A stretch of 64,000 nt of DNA from Lachnoclostridium phytofermentans (GTDB lineage: Bacteria > Bacillota > Clostridia > Lachnospirales > Lachnospiraceae). The notes beneath the pieces were generated by a model. The model was not told where the DNA came from and did no database searches. It saw only the letters and a list, made by a program, of their open reading frames with translations. Shown piece after piece: positions 27,293-35,013 of this stretch. The number at the start of each line of letters is the position of its first letter. The first letter of the stretch is position 1. The DNA lies in NCBI RefSeq assembly GCF_000733755.1, contig NZ_JPOF01000008.1, forward strand, positions 248,001 through 312,000, in the 5' to 3' direction. Position numbers and translations under genes: made by a program.

Positions 27293-27327
27293 ACGTCTGT
27301 TAGGGAAAATCTAACAGACGTTTTTTT
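27293..27327 (+). terminator. Attenuator-like terminator in the yitT-like leader
   Basis: A perfect stem (CGTCTGTTAG 27294-27303 with CTAACAGACG 27311-27320) is followed by T7 (27321-27327). It lies between the promoter at 27208-27236 and the Shine-Dalgarno GGAGG at 27328-27332, so the gene's own transcript must pass it. That suggests regulated read-through. Confidence 0.75.
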
Positions 27328-27342
27328 GGAGGAATTTAGGTT

Positions 27343-28215
27343 ATGAAAACGATGAAACTTTTACGTGATTTGCTAATTATTGTTTGTGGCAATTTTCTTT
27401 ATGCGGCGGGGGTGGTGTTTTTTATTCTACCGTCTGGATTAATTACTGGAGGAACAACAGGGATTGCTCTTAGTATGAACTACTTTTTTGATTTACCAGT
27501 ATCCTCTTTTATATTTTGCTTCAACCTTATCATGTTCCTGTTTGGATTATTTATCCTGGGAAAAAGTTTTGCTTTGACCACATTAATTAGTACTTTTTGT
27601 TTCCCATTTGCACTCGGTTTATTACAAAAAGTAGCTGGTGGGTTTATACTGACAGATGATATTTTATTATGCACTCTTTTTGGTGGAATTTGCATTGGAA
27701 CAGCAATTGCAATCGTCATTAGAATGGGAGCAAGTACAGGAGGAATGGATATACCACCGCTGATTCTAAATAAGTATGCGCATATACCTGTATCGATTAG
27801 CTTATATGTTGCAGATTGTGTCATCCTTGTGCTACAAGCTATCTTCAGTGAAAAAGAAAAAGTTCTTTATGGTATCGTTTTAGTTTTAATCTATTCTATC
27901 GTTTTAGATAAGCTTCTGATGTTTGGAACAAACAAAATGCAGTTAAAGGTAGTAAGTAGTAAAGTTGATCTTATAAAAGATGCAATTATATCGGAGATTG
28001 ACAGAGGGGTAACTCTTTTCCATGGTAGAACAGGGTACTTAGAAAAAGAGACTGACATCCTACTTAGTGTAGTCTCAAACAGAGAACTTTATAAGGTGGA
28101 AAAATTAATTCATCAAATAGATGAAGATGCCTTTGTTATGGTTAGCCGTGTTAGTGAAGTTAGGGGCAGAGGATTTAGTGTAGGAAAGAAATACTTAATG
28201 AAAAAACCGGAGTAA
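27343..28215 (+). CDS. YitT-family membrane protein (DUF161/DUF2179)
   Basis: A 290-aa membrane protein. The N-terminal two thirds have five to six hydrophobic segments with the YitT pattern (GNFLYAAGVVFFILPSGLITGG near the start, MGASTGGMDIPPLILNKY in the middle). The C-terminal soluble DUF2179 domain (about 205-290) contains GVTLFHGRTGYLEKETDILLSVVSNREL. The transported substrate or role of this family is not established. ATG 27343 is preceded by GGAGG at 11 bases. The terminator immediately before the ribosome-binding site suggests attenuation. Confidence 0.88.
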   Translation: MKTMKLLRDLLIIVCGNFLYAAGVVFFILPSGLITGGTTGIALSMNYFFDLPVSSFIFCFNLIMFLFGLFILGKSFALTTLISTFCFPFALGLLQKVAGGFILTDDILLCTLFGGICIGTAIAIVIRMGASTGGMDIPPLILNKYAHIPVSISLYVADCVILVLQAIFSEKEKVLYGIVLVLIYSIVLDKLLMFGTNKMQLKVVSSKVDLIKDAIISEIDRGVTLFHGRTGYLEKETDILLSVVSNRELYKVEKLIHQIDEDAFVMVSRVSEVRGRGFSVGKKYLMKKPE

Positions 28216-28320
28216 GTAGGTTGGCGAGCTGTAAGAGTAAGTATGGTATAATTTGTGTACTGAAAAAGTTAAGAAGTATTAGCTTGTAGTGTAGTTAAGA
28301 AGTATTTACTTGTTATGGGG

Positions 28321-28349
28321 TTGACAGGTATGATTTCGTTTGCTATAAT
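28321..28349 (+). promoter_or_regulatory. Sigma-A promoter of the tyrS T-box transcript
   Basis: A consensus TTGACA (28321-28326) and TATAAT (28344-28349) are separated by 17 bp. Transcription would start near 28356. Confidence 0.85.
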
Positions 28350-28384
28350 CAAAAAATCAAGTAAATAAATCATAGGCTATGATA

Positions 28385-28662
28385 AGAAAGAGTAAAAATC
28401 ATTGTAATCTAACAGAAAGTTGCCGGCTGATGAGAGGCGCAAGAGAACAGATTTTGAATACATCTTTGAGCTTCACACCGAACGACGATATTAGTTTAAG
28501 TAGGCTGTTGACGGTTTCCCGCACCCGTTATCGTGCTAGAGTATAACCATCAGTAAGGATGAGTACTCGAAGAGGTTAGCTGTGCGAACAGTTAATAAAA
28601 TTGAGGTGGTAACGCGTGATATTATCCCGCCCTCTGAATTTCATTCAGAGGGCGGTTTTTTT
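28385..28662 (+). promoter_or_regulatory. T-box leader (tyrosine) controlling tyrS
   Basis: A T-box sequence GAGGTGGTAACGCG is at 28603-28616. A strong terminator follows (28627-28638 with 28644-28655, then T7). Stem I shows the kink-turn AGTA and a specifier loop TGAATACATC in which TAC (28459-28461) is a tyrosine codon, matching the downstream synthetase. Uncharged tRNA-Tyr should favour read-through. Confidence 0.93.
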
Positions 28663-28820
28663 GTGTGCTTAGCATGCAATCTCGTTAAGAGAAGAAATAG
28701 ACTTTCTTAACCATAGAAAACGCTTCCCTAAGAATGCTCATGACGTGAAGAATACACGATCTTTGATCTTCATAGCGATAAAAACTTGATAGGATTAATG
28801 AAGAAAAGGAGAGATATGAC

Positions 28821-30029
28821 ATGATTTGTGTGGATGAACAGATGAAAATTATTAAAAAAGGCGTATTGGATATGATGCGTGAGGAGGAATTAAGAGAAAA
28901 ACTTAAGCTATCAGTAGAACAAAATAAACCTCTCACAATCAAGCTTGGACTTGACCCATCGGCACCTGATATTCATCTAGGACATACGGTAGTTCTTCGT
29001 AAAATTAAACAGATGCAAGACTTAGGACATAAGGCGATTATTATTATCGGAGATTTTACTGGACGTATCGGTGATCCTACAGGAAAATCGAAGACAAGAA
29101 AACCTCTTACCGATGAGCAGGTAAAAGAGAATGCTGCGACTTACATGGAGCAGATATTTAAGGTATTAGACAGAGAAAAAACAGAGGTACGTTTCAACAG
29201 TGAATGGTTATCAAAACTAAATTTTGAACAAGTAATTGCTTTAGCATCTACAACTACAGTAGCAAGACTATTAGAGCGTGATGATTTTCAGAACCGCTAC
29301 AAAAATCAGGAACCAATCGGCGTTCATGAGTTTTTCTACCCTTTAATGCAAGGCTACGATTCGGTTCATATAAAAGCGGATATCGAATTAGGTGGAACGG
29401 ATCAGACCTTTAATATACTAATGGGCAGAACCTTACAAAAATCAGTTGGAATGTCTCAGCAGATCGCTATGTTTATGCCAATTCTTGAAGGTCTTGATGG
29501 AGTTGAAAAGATGAGTAAGAGTCTTGGTAACTATATTGGAGTAAGTGAATCTCCACAGGTTATGTTTAAGAAAGTAATGGAGGTTCCAGATCAGTTAATC
29601 TTCCGTTACTTTGAGCTTGTGACAGATGAACACCCAGATGAGATTGAAAAACTACGAAATGAGATGGAGCAGGGTAGAAACCCAAGAGATATTAAGCTAA
29701 TCTTAGCTAGAATCATTACAAAGCTCTACCATGGAGAAGAAGGGGCAAAAGCTGGGGAGGAATACTTTGATCAAGTATTTAAAGAAGGTGAGATCCCTGA
29801 GGATATGCCTGAAATTAAACTTAGTAAGGAACAGGATAGCTTAATTTCGGTTGCCAGTGCCTTAGTAAACGAAGGGCTTGTTTCTTCTGCAAGCGAATTC
29901 CGTAGATTAATAAAACAAGGCGGAGTGCAGTTAAACAGGGAAAAGGTATTGGACATTGACTGTATCTTAACAGAACAAGAAAATGTATTAAAGATTGGTA
30001 AGAAGAAGTTTGTACGATTAGTATTTTAA
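28821..30029 (+). CDS. tyrS: Tyrosyl-tRNA synthetase
   Basis: A class I aminoacyl-tRNA synthetase of 402 aa that charges tRNA-Tyr. The HIGH-type motif is in GLDPSAPDIHLGHTVVLRK, the KMSKS motif in GVEKMSKSLGNYIG, and the C-terminal S4 RNA-binding domain covers about 335-400 (ASEFRRLIKQGGVQLN). AAAGGAG lies 9-10 bases before ATG 28821; the ATG at 28815 is immediately closed by a stop codon. The T-box terminator leader directly upstream controls it. Confidence 0.96.
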   Translation: MICVDEQMKIIKKGVLDMMREEELREKLKLSVEQNKPLTIKLGLDPSAPDIHLGHTVVLRKIKQMQDLGHKAIIIIGDFTGRIGDPTGKSKTRKPLTDEQVKENAATYMEQIFKVLDREKTEVRFNSEWLSKLNFEQVIALASTTTVARLLERDDFQNRYKNQEPIGVHEFFYPLMQGYDSVHIKADIELGGTDQTFNILMGRTLQKSVGMSQQIAMFMPILEGLDGVEKMSKSLGNYIGVSESPQVMFKKVMEVPDQLIFRYFELVTDEHPDEIEKLRNEMEQGRNPRDIKLILARIITKLYHGEEGAKAGEEYFDQVFKEGEIPEDMPEIKLSKEQDSLISVASALVNEGLVSSASEFRRLIKQGGVQLNREKVLDIDCILTEQENVLKIGKKKFVRLVF

Positions 30030-30131
30030 GAATAGTTGCCGATATTTGTCTAGTATAGTATCATAGACATGAGATGCTATTTAAAAAGCATAAAGAAAGT
30101 AAACTTTTATATAAACGGAGGAAGTTGGCCA

Positions 30132-31343
30132 ATGAAGTATGACCAACCAAGTCAAGAAGAAAAAATTGAAGAAAGCTCATGTCTTAATAAGTTTATACAA
30201 AACAATCAAGATATTATATCGGAGCTAATAGATTCGAAGCAACAGTTACGTTATATTATTGTTGGAGAAGATGAGACAAAGATTATGGCAGATAAGAAAC
30301 AGGGGTACTATCAAAAGATGGTATCCCTGCTTATCGATGAAATAAACTTACCTCTGCAAAAAGTGGAACAAGAAGAGTCAGTAAATGCTATCGCAGAACT
30401 AAAGGAAGATAATCTTTCCATAGTATTTGGGTATCCACTAGGATACGAGCGTGCAACTGCGATGCTAGTCAACAGGGAAGAAAGCTTAGTTTTAGTCACA
30501 ACAAAGAAAGGTATGACAGAAAAAGAAATACCATATGCTTATTGGGGAACTGAGGAGTACTATCGTAGTTACATAAAAGATACCATACTAGAGGAACACA
30601 CCATACTTTTTAATACGGGAGCTGATTTATTTCAAGCGGTATCACAAGGCGAGATAGAAGGGATGTTGATAAAAAAAAGTACCTATGAGAGCTATCTACA
30701 AGAGGAGAAAGAATTGTATCTAGTTTCTAGTCTAGAGTTTCCTGTACAAGAGTATATATTAATATCAAATAAACAGGAAGCATTATCTAAATTTATGGAT
30801 AAGTTTCTTCCATTTTATGAGGATATCCTAAGAGAAGAACAGATATCAACAGTAGAAGTTAGATATCAAGAACCAAATCAGGGTGCAAGAGAAAGTGTAA
30901 TTTTATGGACTGCTTCTGTTATAATGGGGCTTGTTTTTATCTGTATAATTTTTTGTTTTGTTGTTCATCAGTGGAAGAAAAAGAAAAAGAAGCAAGCTGC
31001 TTCGATTTTATATCAAGAATTAATAGCCCTTCACGATAAGAGTCAAGAAAAATTAGTTGTGGATTTGTTAGCAGGAAAGGTTCGCTCCAACCAAAATTTT
31101 TCCTGCTTATTTGAAAATCAGAAGTCTCTTCCTCGTAAAAATATGAGGTTAAAGGAACTATCGAATAGGATAGGATTTGATTTCGAGGAGCATTATCGTT
31201 ATATCAGTCGTCAATTTGAACGTACTTATCTGTTTCAATATCAGCTTTATCTAGGAGGAGTTCGGTATCTTATAGAAGAGGAAGGTGTCTTTGAGCAAGG
31301 AATATTCGTGATATTGATGTCGAAAGAAATGTTAAAAGAATAA
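30132..31343 (+). CDS. Unknown membrane protein with periplasmic-binding-like N-terminal region
   Basis: I do not recognise this 403-aa protein with confidence. Residues about 35-240 show spacing like a type 2 solute-binding or sensor fold (YYQKMVSLLIDEINL; GADLFQAVSQGEIEGMLIKKS; EYILISNKQEALSKFMDKFLPF). One membrane helix follows (VILWTASVIMGLVFICIIFCFVV, about 257-279), then a KKKKKK stop-transfer and about 115 residues. No signal peptide is visible, so how the N-terminal part would leave the cytoplasm is unclear. ATG 30132 has CGGAGG 10 bases upstream. It resembles the sensory half of Lachnospiraceae signalling proteins without an output domain; a 5'-truncated gene is possible. Confidence 0.55.
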   Translation: MKYDQPSQEEKIEESSCLNKFIQNNQDIISELIDSKQQLRYIIVGEDETKIMADKKQGYYQKMVSLLIDEINLPLQKVEQEESVNAIAELKEDNLSIVFGYPLGYERATAMLVNREESLVLVTTKKGMTEKEIPYAYWGTEEYYRSYIKDTILEEHTILFNTGADLFQAVSQGEIEGMLIKKSTYESYLQEEKELYLVSSLEFPVQEYILISNKQEALSKFMDKFLPFYEDILREEQISTVEVRYQEPNQGARESVILWTASVIMGLVFICIIFCFVVHQWKKKKKKQAASILYQELIALHDKSQEKLVVDLLAGKVRSNQNFSCLFENQKSLPRKNMRLKELSNRIGFDFEEHYRYISRQFERTYLFQYQLYLGGVRYLIEEEGVFEQGIFVILMSKEMLKE

Positions 31344-31390
31344 GTTAGGATGAAGGAAGAATAAGGAATAAAAAAGTTTGTAAAATCTGC

Positions 31391-31419
31391 TTGACAAAAG
31401 TCGTCTTCCTAAATATAAT
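31391..31419 (+). promoter_or_regulatory. Consensus promoter of the tRNA operon
   Basis: TTGACA (31391-31396) and TATAAT (31414-31419) with a 17-bp spacer, 35 bp before the first tRNA. A perfect consensus pair, as usual for stable RNA genes. Confidence 0.9.
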
Positions 31420-31454
31420 AATAAATGTGCTCGCAAGAAGCGAGACAGTGATAT

Positions 31455-31527
31455 GGGATCTTAGCTCAGCTGGGAGAGCATCTGCCTTACAAGCAGAGGG
31501 TCATAGGTTCGAGCCCTATAGGTCCCA
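31455..31527 (+). tRNA. tRNA-Val (anticodon TAC)
   Basis: The acceptor stem GGGATCT pairs with AGGTCCC and the discriminator is A. The anticodon arm is TCTGC-CTTACAA-GCAGA with anticodon TAC (31488-31490). The T arm carries GGTTCGAGCC. CCA is not encoded. All arms pair well. Confidence 0.95.
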
Positions 31528-31550
31528 TTTTTACGGAAAAAATTAAATAA

Positions 31551-31624
31551 GGCGAAATAGCTCAGTTGGCTAGAGCATACGGTTCATACCCGTAGTGTCG
31601 TGGGTTCAAATCCCTCTTTCGCTA
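31551..31624 (+). tRNA. tRNA-Met (anticodon CAT)
   Basis: The acceptor stem GGCGAAA pairs with TTTCGCT (first pair G-U), the anticodon arm TACGG-TTCATAC-CCGTA gives CAT, and the T arm carries GGGTTCAAATCCC. The paired first position argues against initiator tRNA; elongator Met is most likely, though a CAT tRNA modified to read Ile cannot be fully excluded. CCA is not encoded. Confidence 0.9.
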
Positions 31625-31632
31625 TTAATTAG

Positions 31633-31648
31633 AGCTCAGAAGTATTAC
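31633..31648 (+). terminator. Left half of the tRNA operon terminator, interrupted by ISL3
   Basis: AGCTCAGAAG (31633-31642) is the perfect complement of CTTCTGAGCT (33087-33096), which is followed by T6. With the ISL3 element and one copy of its 8-bp duplication removed, the halves rejoin as a 10-bp stem with loop TATTA. The insertion therefore lies in the loop of this terminator. Confidence 0.85.
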
Positions 31649-31784
31649 GGCTCTATGTCAAGTGTTGGGGTATGATTCTTTGAATCATGCTCCATTGCTG
31701 GATATAGAGCTATTTTTATGTTGGGTTTCTAATATAGCTGTTTTTGGGCATGACAAATAAACCTTCGTGCCAGTCTGATTTTAT

Positions 31785-32960
31785 TTAGTTACAAGAGTGT
31801 AAAATGCGTGTTCTTAAACGTTTAAAGTTTCGAATTCCGTAAGAGATACGTTTTATTACTTTAATTTTATTATTGAATCCCTCTGTAATACCGTTTGTTA
31901 GTCCATACTTAAAAGCATTTAGTATGTATTTTGACCAGTGTCGGTATGTTGTAGCACACTTCTCGAACTCTTTCATACCACAACATTCAGCATTTTTAAT
32001 CCATTCATAAAATTCAGTTCTTTGAATAGCATACTTGGGATTTTGGCAAATACGATAAAACCATTCTTTAAGCATATGGGCTTTTCTAAGATCATCATTG
32101 TAATGTAGCATCAAATCACATGCATCTTTATTCTTGTCTTTCAACTTATCATAGCGTGTTAATATAAGCTTATGACTTCGTTTATAGTATTTTCGCAATG
32201 AAACGGGCATAGTCTTTTGTAGTCTTTTACGAACGTTTTCGATTGCCCATGTAACTTGTCGAATAAAGTGGTATTTATCAATAATAACTTGAGCATTTGG
32301 AAAGTAAGCATGTGCTATGTCTACATAAGGCTGCCACATATCGCAAATAAAAAACTTTACGCGATTACGCTGACTACGATCAATCCCTCGGAAGTATTCT
32401 GATAAATGAGATTGAGTCCGATCTGGTAGTATATCCATAACTGTATGTTGCTTGGGATTTACCAGGATACATTGATATTTACCAGTGTCAGCATTCCCTT
32501 TAAACTCATCAATAGCAACTGTATCTTTGAGAGAAGGACAAGAGTAATTGATAGTATCCAGTATTCTTGATACGGTATTTGTAGAGACATTCGTTCTTTT
32601 GGCTACATACTTTAATGATACAGAGTCACGAAGTTGTTCCGCTATAGAATGAGTAAGCCTAACGGAGCGTTGCTGATAACGAGCTAGAAAGTCGTATTTC
32701 TCAAAAAAACGTTTACCACAAGAACAACGGTAGCGACGTTTTTTAAGTACCAGATAACAGTTCTTCTCTTGAAAAGGTAAATCCTTAATTGTTTGGGTTC
32801 TGTAATCGTGGATTCGTTTGGTTGCATTGCCACAGCAAGGACATTTTTGTTCTCTGGGGAGTGTTTGTATGAAAATTTTCGCAAAAGTATCAGCATGTAC
32901 TATATTTTTTACTTTTACCTCTTTTAAATTTAATAATTTATTGATACAATAACTATGCAT
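31785..32960 (-). CDS. tnp: ISL3-family transposase
   Basis: A DDE transposase of 391 aa. The N-terminal zinc-finger-like cysteines (KCPCCGNATKR and YRCSCGKRF) are followed by a helix-turn-helix (LKYVAKRTNVSTNTVSRIL). The catalytic acids are likely the Asp in VAIDEFKGN, the Asp in FICDMWQPY and the Glu in GITEGFNNKIK. The frame is uninterrupted, so the element may be active. AGGAGG lies upstream of the ATG on the minus strand, inside the stem 32969-32978/32996-33005, which may limit translation. Confidence 0.95.
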   Translation of the reverse strand: MHSYCINKLLNLKEVKVKNIVHADTFAKIFIQTLPREQKCPCCGNATKRIHDYRTQTIKDLPFQEKNCYLVLKKRRYRCSCGKRFFEKYDFLARYQQRSVRLTHSIAEQLRDSVSLKYVAKRTNVSTNTVSRILDTINYSCPSLKDTVAIDEFKGNADTGKYQCILVNPKQHTVMDILPDRTQSHLSEYFRGIDRSQRNRVKFFICDMWQPYVDIAHAYFPNAQVIIDKYHFIRQVTWAIENVRKRLQKTMPVSLRKYYKRSHKLILTRYDKLKDKNKDACDLMLHYNDDLRKAHMLKEWFYRICQNPKYAIQRTEFYEWIKNAECCGMKEFEKCATTYRHWSKYILNAFKYGLTNGITEGFNNKIKVIKRISYGIRNFKRLRTRILHSCN

Positions 32961-32968
32961 TATTGCAG

Positions 32969-33012
32969 CCTCCTAGTGGTTTGTTTGTCGACTGGCACTG
33001 GGAGGTTTTTTT
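32969..33012. promoter_or_regulatory. Hairpin over the ISL3 transposase ribosome-binding site
   Basis: CCTCCTAGTG (32969-32978) pairs with CACTGGGAGG (32996-33005), with one wobble, and T7 follows on the + strand. On the minus strand the stem contains the AGGAGG used by the transposase. On the + strand the same stem with its T-tract looks like a terminator, so it could also stop transcription leaving the element. Confidence 0.55.
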
Positions 33013-33086
33013 ATTATAAAGAAAAATGTTGGAGATGTGAATAGTTTAATTCACATGCCCCAACATTTATTATAGAACCAGTATTA

Positions 33087-33101
33087 CTTCTGAGCTTTTT
33101 T
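33087..33101 (+). terminator. Right half of the tRNA operon terminator
   Basis: CTTCTGAGCT (33087-33096) and a T-tract (33096-33101) form the 3' arm of the hairpin whose 5' arm lies 1.4 kb away at 31633-31642. Confidence 0.8.
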
Positions 33102-33418
33102 GAGTGCTGTGAAGAATAGGATGTAATTGCAATTTAGAGTCAGATATGGAGTTGATTTATATTACTTATAAGTAGAATTCATAGAAAGCATTATTAATTA
33201 TAATAACTAGGAATATTGAAAAAGGCGCTAAAATCAACTATAATTCACAATATCCGAGTAAGTCAAAGGCAGATGTCAATTGCATATCTGCTTTTTGTTA
33301 TTCCTGGTTCCTGTTTTTAAAGGAGGGAATATAAGAAACGGATGGTAATTATCCAAAGTTTTTACAGAGTAAGTGATTGGTAAAAACCAGCTTACTAACT
33401 AACGGGAGGAAACGTATT
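33102..33418. other. Leader region of the second BMP importer
   Basis: About 315 bp without an ORF. It holds a hairpin with T5 (GCAGAT 33269-33274 with ATCTGC 33286-33291, then TTTTT), which is terminator-like, and a second stem AGTAAG/CTTACT around a nested TGGT-AAAA-ACCA (about 33369-33398) just before the ribosome-binding site. A TATAAT at 33199-33204 lacks a clear -35. No known riboswitch core was recognised. Confidence 0.45.
33269..33296 (+). terminator. Terminator-like hairpin in the leader of the second BMP operon
   Basis: GCAGAT and ATCTGC pair around an 11-nt loop, followed by TTTTT. It may be an attenuator if the promoter lies upstream, or simply a terminator for upstream transcription. 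Confidence 0.5.
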
Positions 33419-34609
33419 ATGAAAAAGAAAGCGCTCAGCTTACTAATGACAGTAGCTCTAGCAGCAACCTTATTTGCAGGTTGCGGAACAAAGGATGCAA
33501 ACAGTGGTGCAGTAGAACCAACAAAAGCTCCAGTAACAGGTGAGAATTCTGGGGATGAAGCAAAGAAGGGCCTATATGCTCCAATTGCAAAGGAAGACAT
33601 CAAGATTGGTGTAATCCACATCACTAACCCAGCTGAGGGTTCTGGTTATACATATACTCATGATGTTGGTATTCAGGGTATGCAGAAGAATATTGGTTTA
33701 AATGATGATCAGATTATTAGAAAGAATAATGTTAATGATCAGGATGCTGTAGCCATTCGTAACGCAATTGAAGAGTGTATCGAAGAAGGTGCTAATTTAA
33801 TTTTTGCTACTAGCTGGGGATACATGGATACTGTTGAAGCTATGGCAGCTGAGCATCCGGATGTAATCTTTTCTCATGGTACAGGATATAAATCAAATGG
33901 ATCTAACTTTAATAACTATTTTGGTAGAATTTATCAAGCAAGATACTTAACAGGTATAGCAGCTGGTTTAAAGACAACTTCAAACAAGATTGGCTATGTA
34001 GCAGCTTGGGGTAAAGATAACTCTGAGGTTACTGGTGGTCTTGATGCATTTGCTATGGGTGTTTACTCTGTCAATCCAGAAGCTAAAGTTTATGTAAAGA
34101 CAACAAACAGCTGGTTCTCTCCTGAAGGTGAGGCAGCAGCTGCAGAAGCTTTAATCGCTCTTGGCTGTGATGTAATTGGACAGCACTGTGATACTCCAAA
34201 TCCTATGACAGCGGCAGAAGCAGCAGGTGTATTTGGCGTTGGTTACAACTCCGATATGTCTAAGGATGCCCCTAAGGCAGTTCTTACTTCCGCTCTTTGG
34301 GATTGGTCAGCATATTACACATCCGCTGTTAAGTCTGTTATCGAAGGAACTTGGGATGGAAGCAACTATTTTGGTGGTATGGCAGAAGGCTTAATTAATA
34401 TCGCTCCATTATCTGATCTTTGTGCACCAGGAACAACAGAGAAAATTGCAGAAGTAGAAGCTAAATTTAAGTCTGGTGAATGGGATGTATTTACTGGAGT
34501 TATCGAAACTAACGATGGTCAGACTATCGGTGAAGAAGGAAAATCTTTAGATGATGCTACAATTACTGGTGGTATTAACTGGTACTTTAAGAATGTAGTA
34601 GAGGACTAG
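33419..34609 (+). CDS. BMP-family nucleoside-binding lipoprotein, second system
   Basis: A solute-binding lipoprotein of 396 aa. The signal peptide ends in ATLFAGC with lipidated Cys22. The linker is Thr/Pro/Gly-rich, not Asn-rich as in the first system. The BMP domain begins IKIGVIHITNPAEGSGYTYTHDVGIQGM and includes ANLIFATSWGYMDTVEAMA and GRIYQARYLTGIAAGLKT. GGGAGGA lies 8 bases before ATG 33419. It is clearly diverged from the protein at 18957, so ligand specificity may differ. Its ATPase gene lies 404 bp downstream, beyond a row of hairpins. Confidence 0.92.
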   Translation: MKKKALSLLMTVALAATLFAGCGTKDANSGAVEPTKAPVTGENSGDEAKKGLYAPIAKEDIKIGVIHITNPAEGSGYTYTHDVGIQGMQKNIGLNDDQIIRKNNVNDQDAVAIRNAIEECIEEGANLIFATSWGYMDTVEAMAAEHPDVIFSHGTGYKSNGSNFNNYFGRIYQARYLTGIAAGLKTTSNKIGYVAAWGKDNSEVTGGLDAFAMGVYSVNPEAKVYVKTTNSWFSPEGEAAAAEALIALGCDVIGQHCDTPNPMTAAEAAGVFGVGYNSDMSKDAPKAVLTSALWDWSAYYTSAVKSVIEGTWDGSNYFGGMAEGLINIAPLSDLCAPGTTEKIAEVEAKFKSGEWDVFTGVIETNDGQTIGEEGKSLDDATITGGINWYFKNVVED

Positions 34610-34649
34610 ATGTTCAAAATGATTTAAATTGAGGGAAATATATTTTTTT

Positions 34650-34913
34650 GGGTGTTGCAAATTGAAAATAAAATGTTTGCAACACCCATATTGTGTTTTG
34701 GAAGTTGATTTATTTATATAGTGATACCTTGAAAAGTAAACTGGGTATTTAACCGAATCAAGTAAATCCCCCTCTTCCAATGCGGAGCATTAAGAGGGGG
34801 TTGGTGGACTTGCTTTGTCAGGTGAGGGAAAATCCCCACCTGACAAGCTTGATAATAGCGATGAGGTTAGGAGAAAGTAGCGAAGCGGATTGCAATTATC
34901 CGCTTTGACTTTC
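34650..34913 (+). other. Row of four strong hairpins between binding-protein and ATPase genes
   Basis: Stem 1: 34650-34661 with 34676-34687 (12 bp perfect). Stem 2: 34768-34776 with 34792-34800 (CCCCCTCTT/AAGAGGGGG). Stem 3: 34815-34824 with 34837-34846, plus inner GGG/CCC. Stem 4: 34883-34890 with 34898-34905 (AAGCGGAT/ATCCGCTT), extended by GAAAGT/ACTTTC (34872-34877/34908-34913). None has a clean T-tract. They would protect the 3' end of the lipoprotein mRNA or attenuate read-through. Confidence 0.7.
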
Positions 34914-34928
34914 TAGATAAAGGATAAA

Positions 34929-34957
34929 TTGACTTTAGCTGGTATAAATAGTATGAT
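34929..34957 (+). promoter_or_regulatory. Internal promoter before the second importer's ATPase gene
   Basis: TTGACT (34929-34934) and TATGAT (34952-34957), 17-bp spacer, 56 bp before ATG 35014. It would let the ATPase and permeases be transcribed separately from the binding protein. Confidence 0.6.
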
Positions 34958-35013
34958 TGGGAGTGTCATAATTTCAAATAAATTGTAGAAGAAAAGGATT
35001 TGGAGGAAATCTT

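Larger units (their letters stand above)
26947..27342. other. Divergent intergenic region upstream of the yitT-like gene
   Basis: About 396 bp. The right part holds a promoter and an attenuator-like terminator (separate entries). A weak 7-bp stem joins 27146-27152 to 27181-27187. Nothing else was recognised. Confidence 0.5.
31649..33079 (-). mobile_element. ISL3-family insertion sequence, complete (1431 bp)
   Basis: The terminal inverted repeats are GGCTCTATGTCAAGTGTTGG (31649 on) and, reading inward from the right end, GGTTCTATAATAAATGTTGG. The element is flanked by the 8-bp direct repeat AGTATTAC (31641-31648 and 33080-33087), the duplication size of the ISL3 family. One transposase gene on the minus strand is intact. 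Subterminal hairpins are present at both ends (31673-31689 ATGATTC/GAATCAT; 33037-33056 ATGTGAAT/ATTCACAT). Intact ends and duplication indicate a recent insertion. Confidence 0.95.

Noticed and set aside
34650-34687. Rho-independent terminator after the second BMP lipoprotein gene
   Set aside because: The stem is strong, but the T-run lies before it and no T-tract follows, so it was entered as a structural hairpin.
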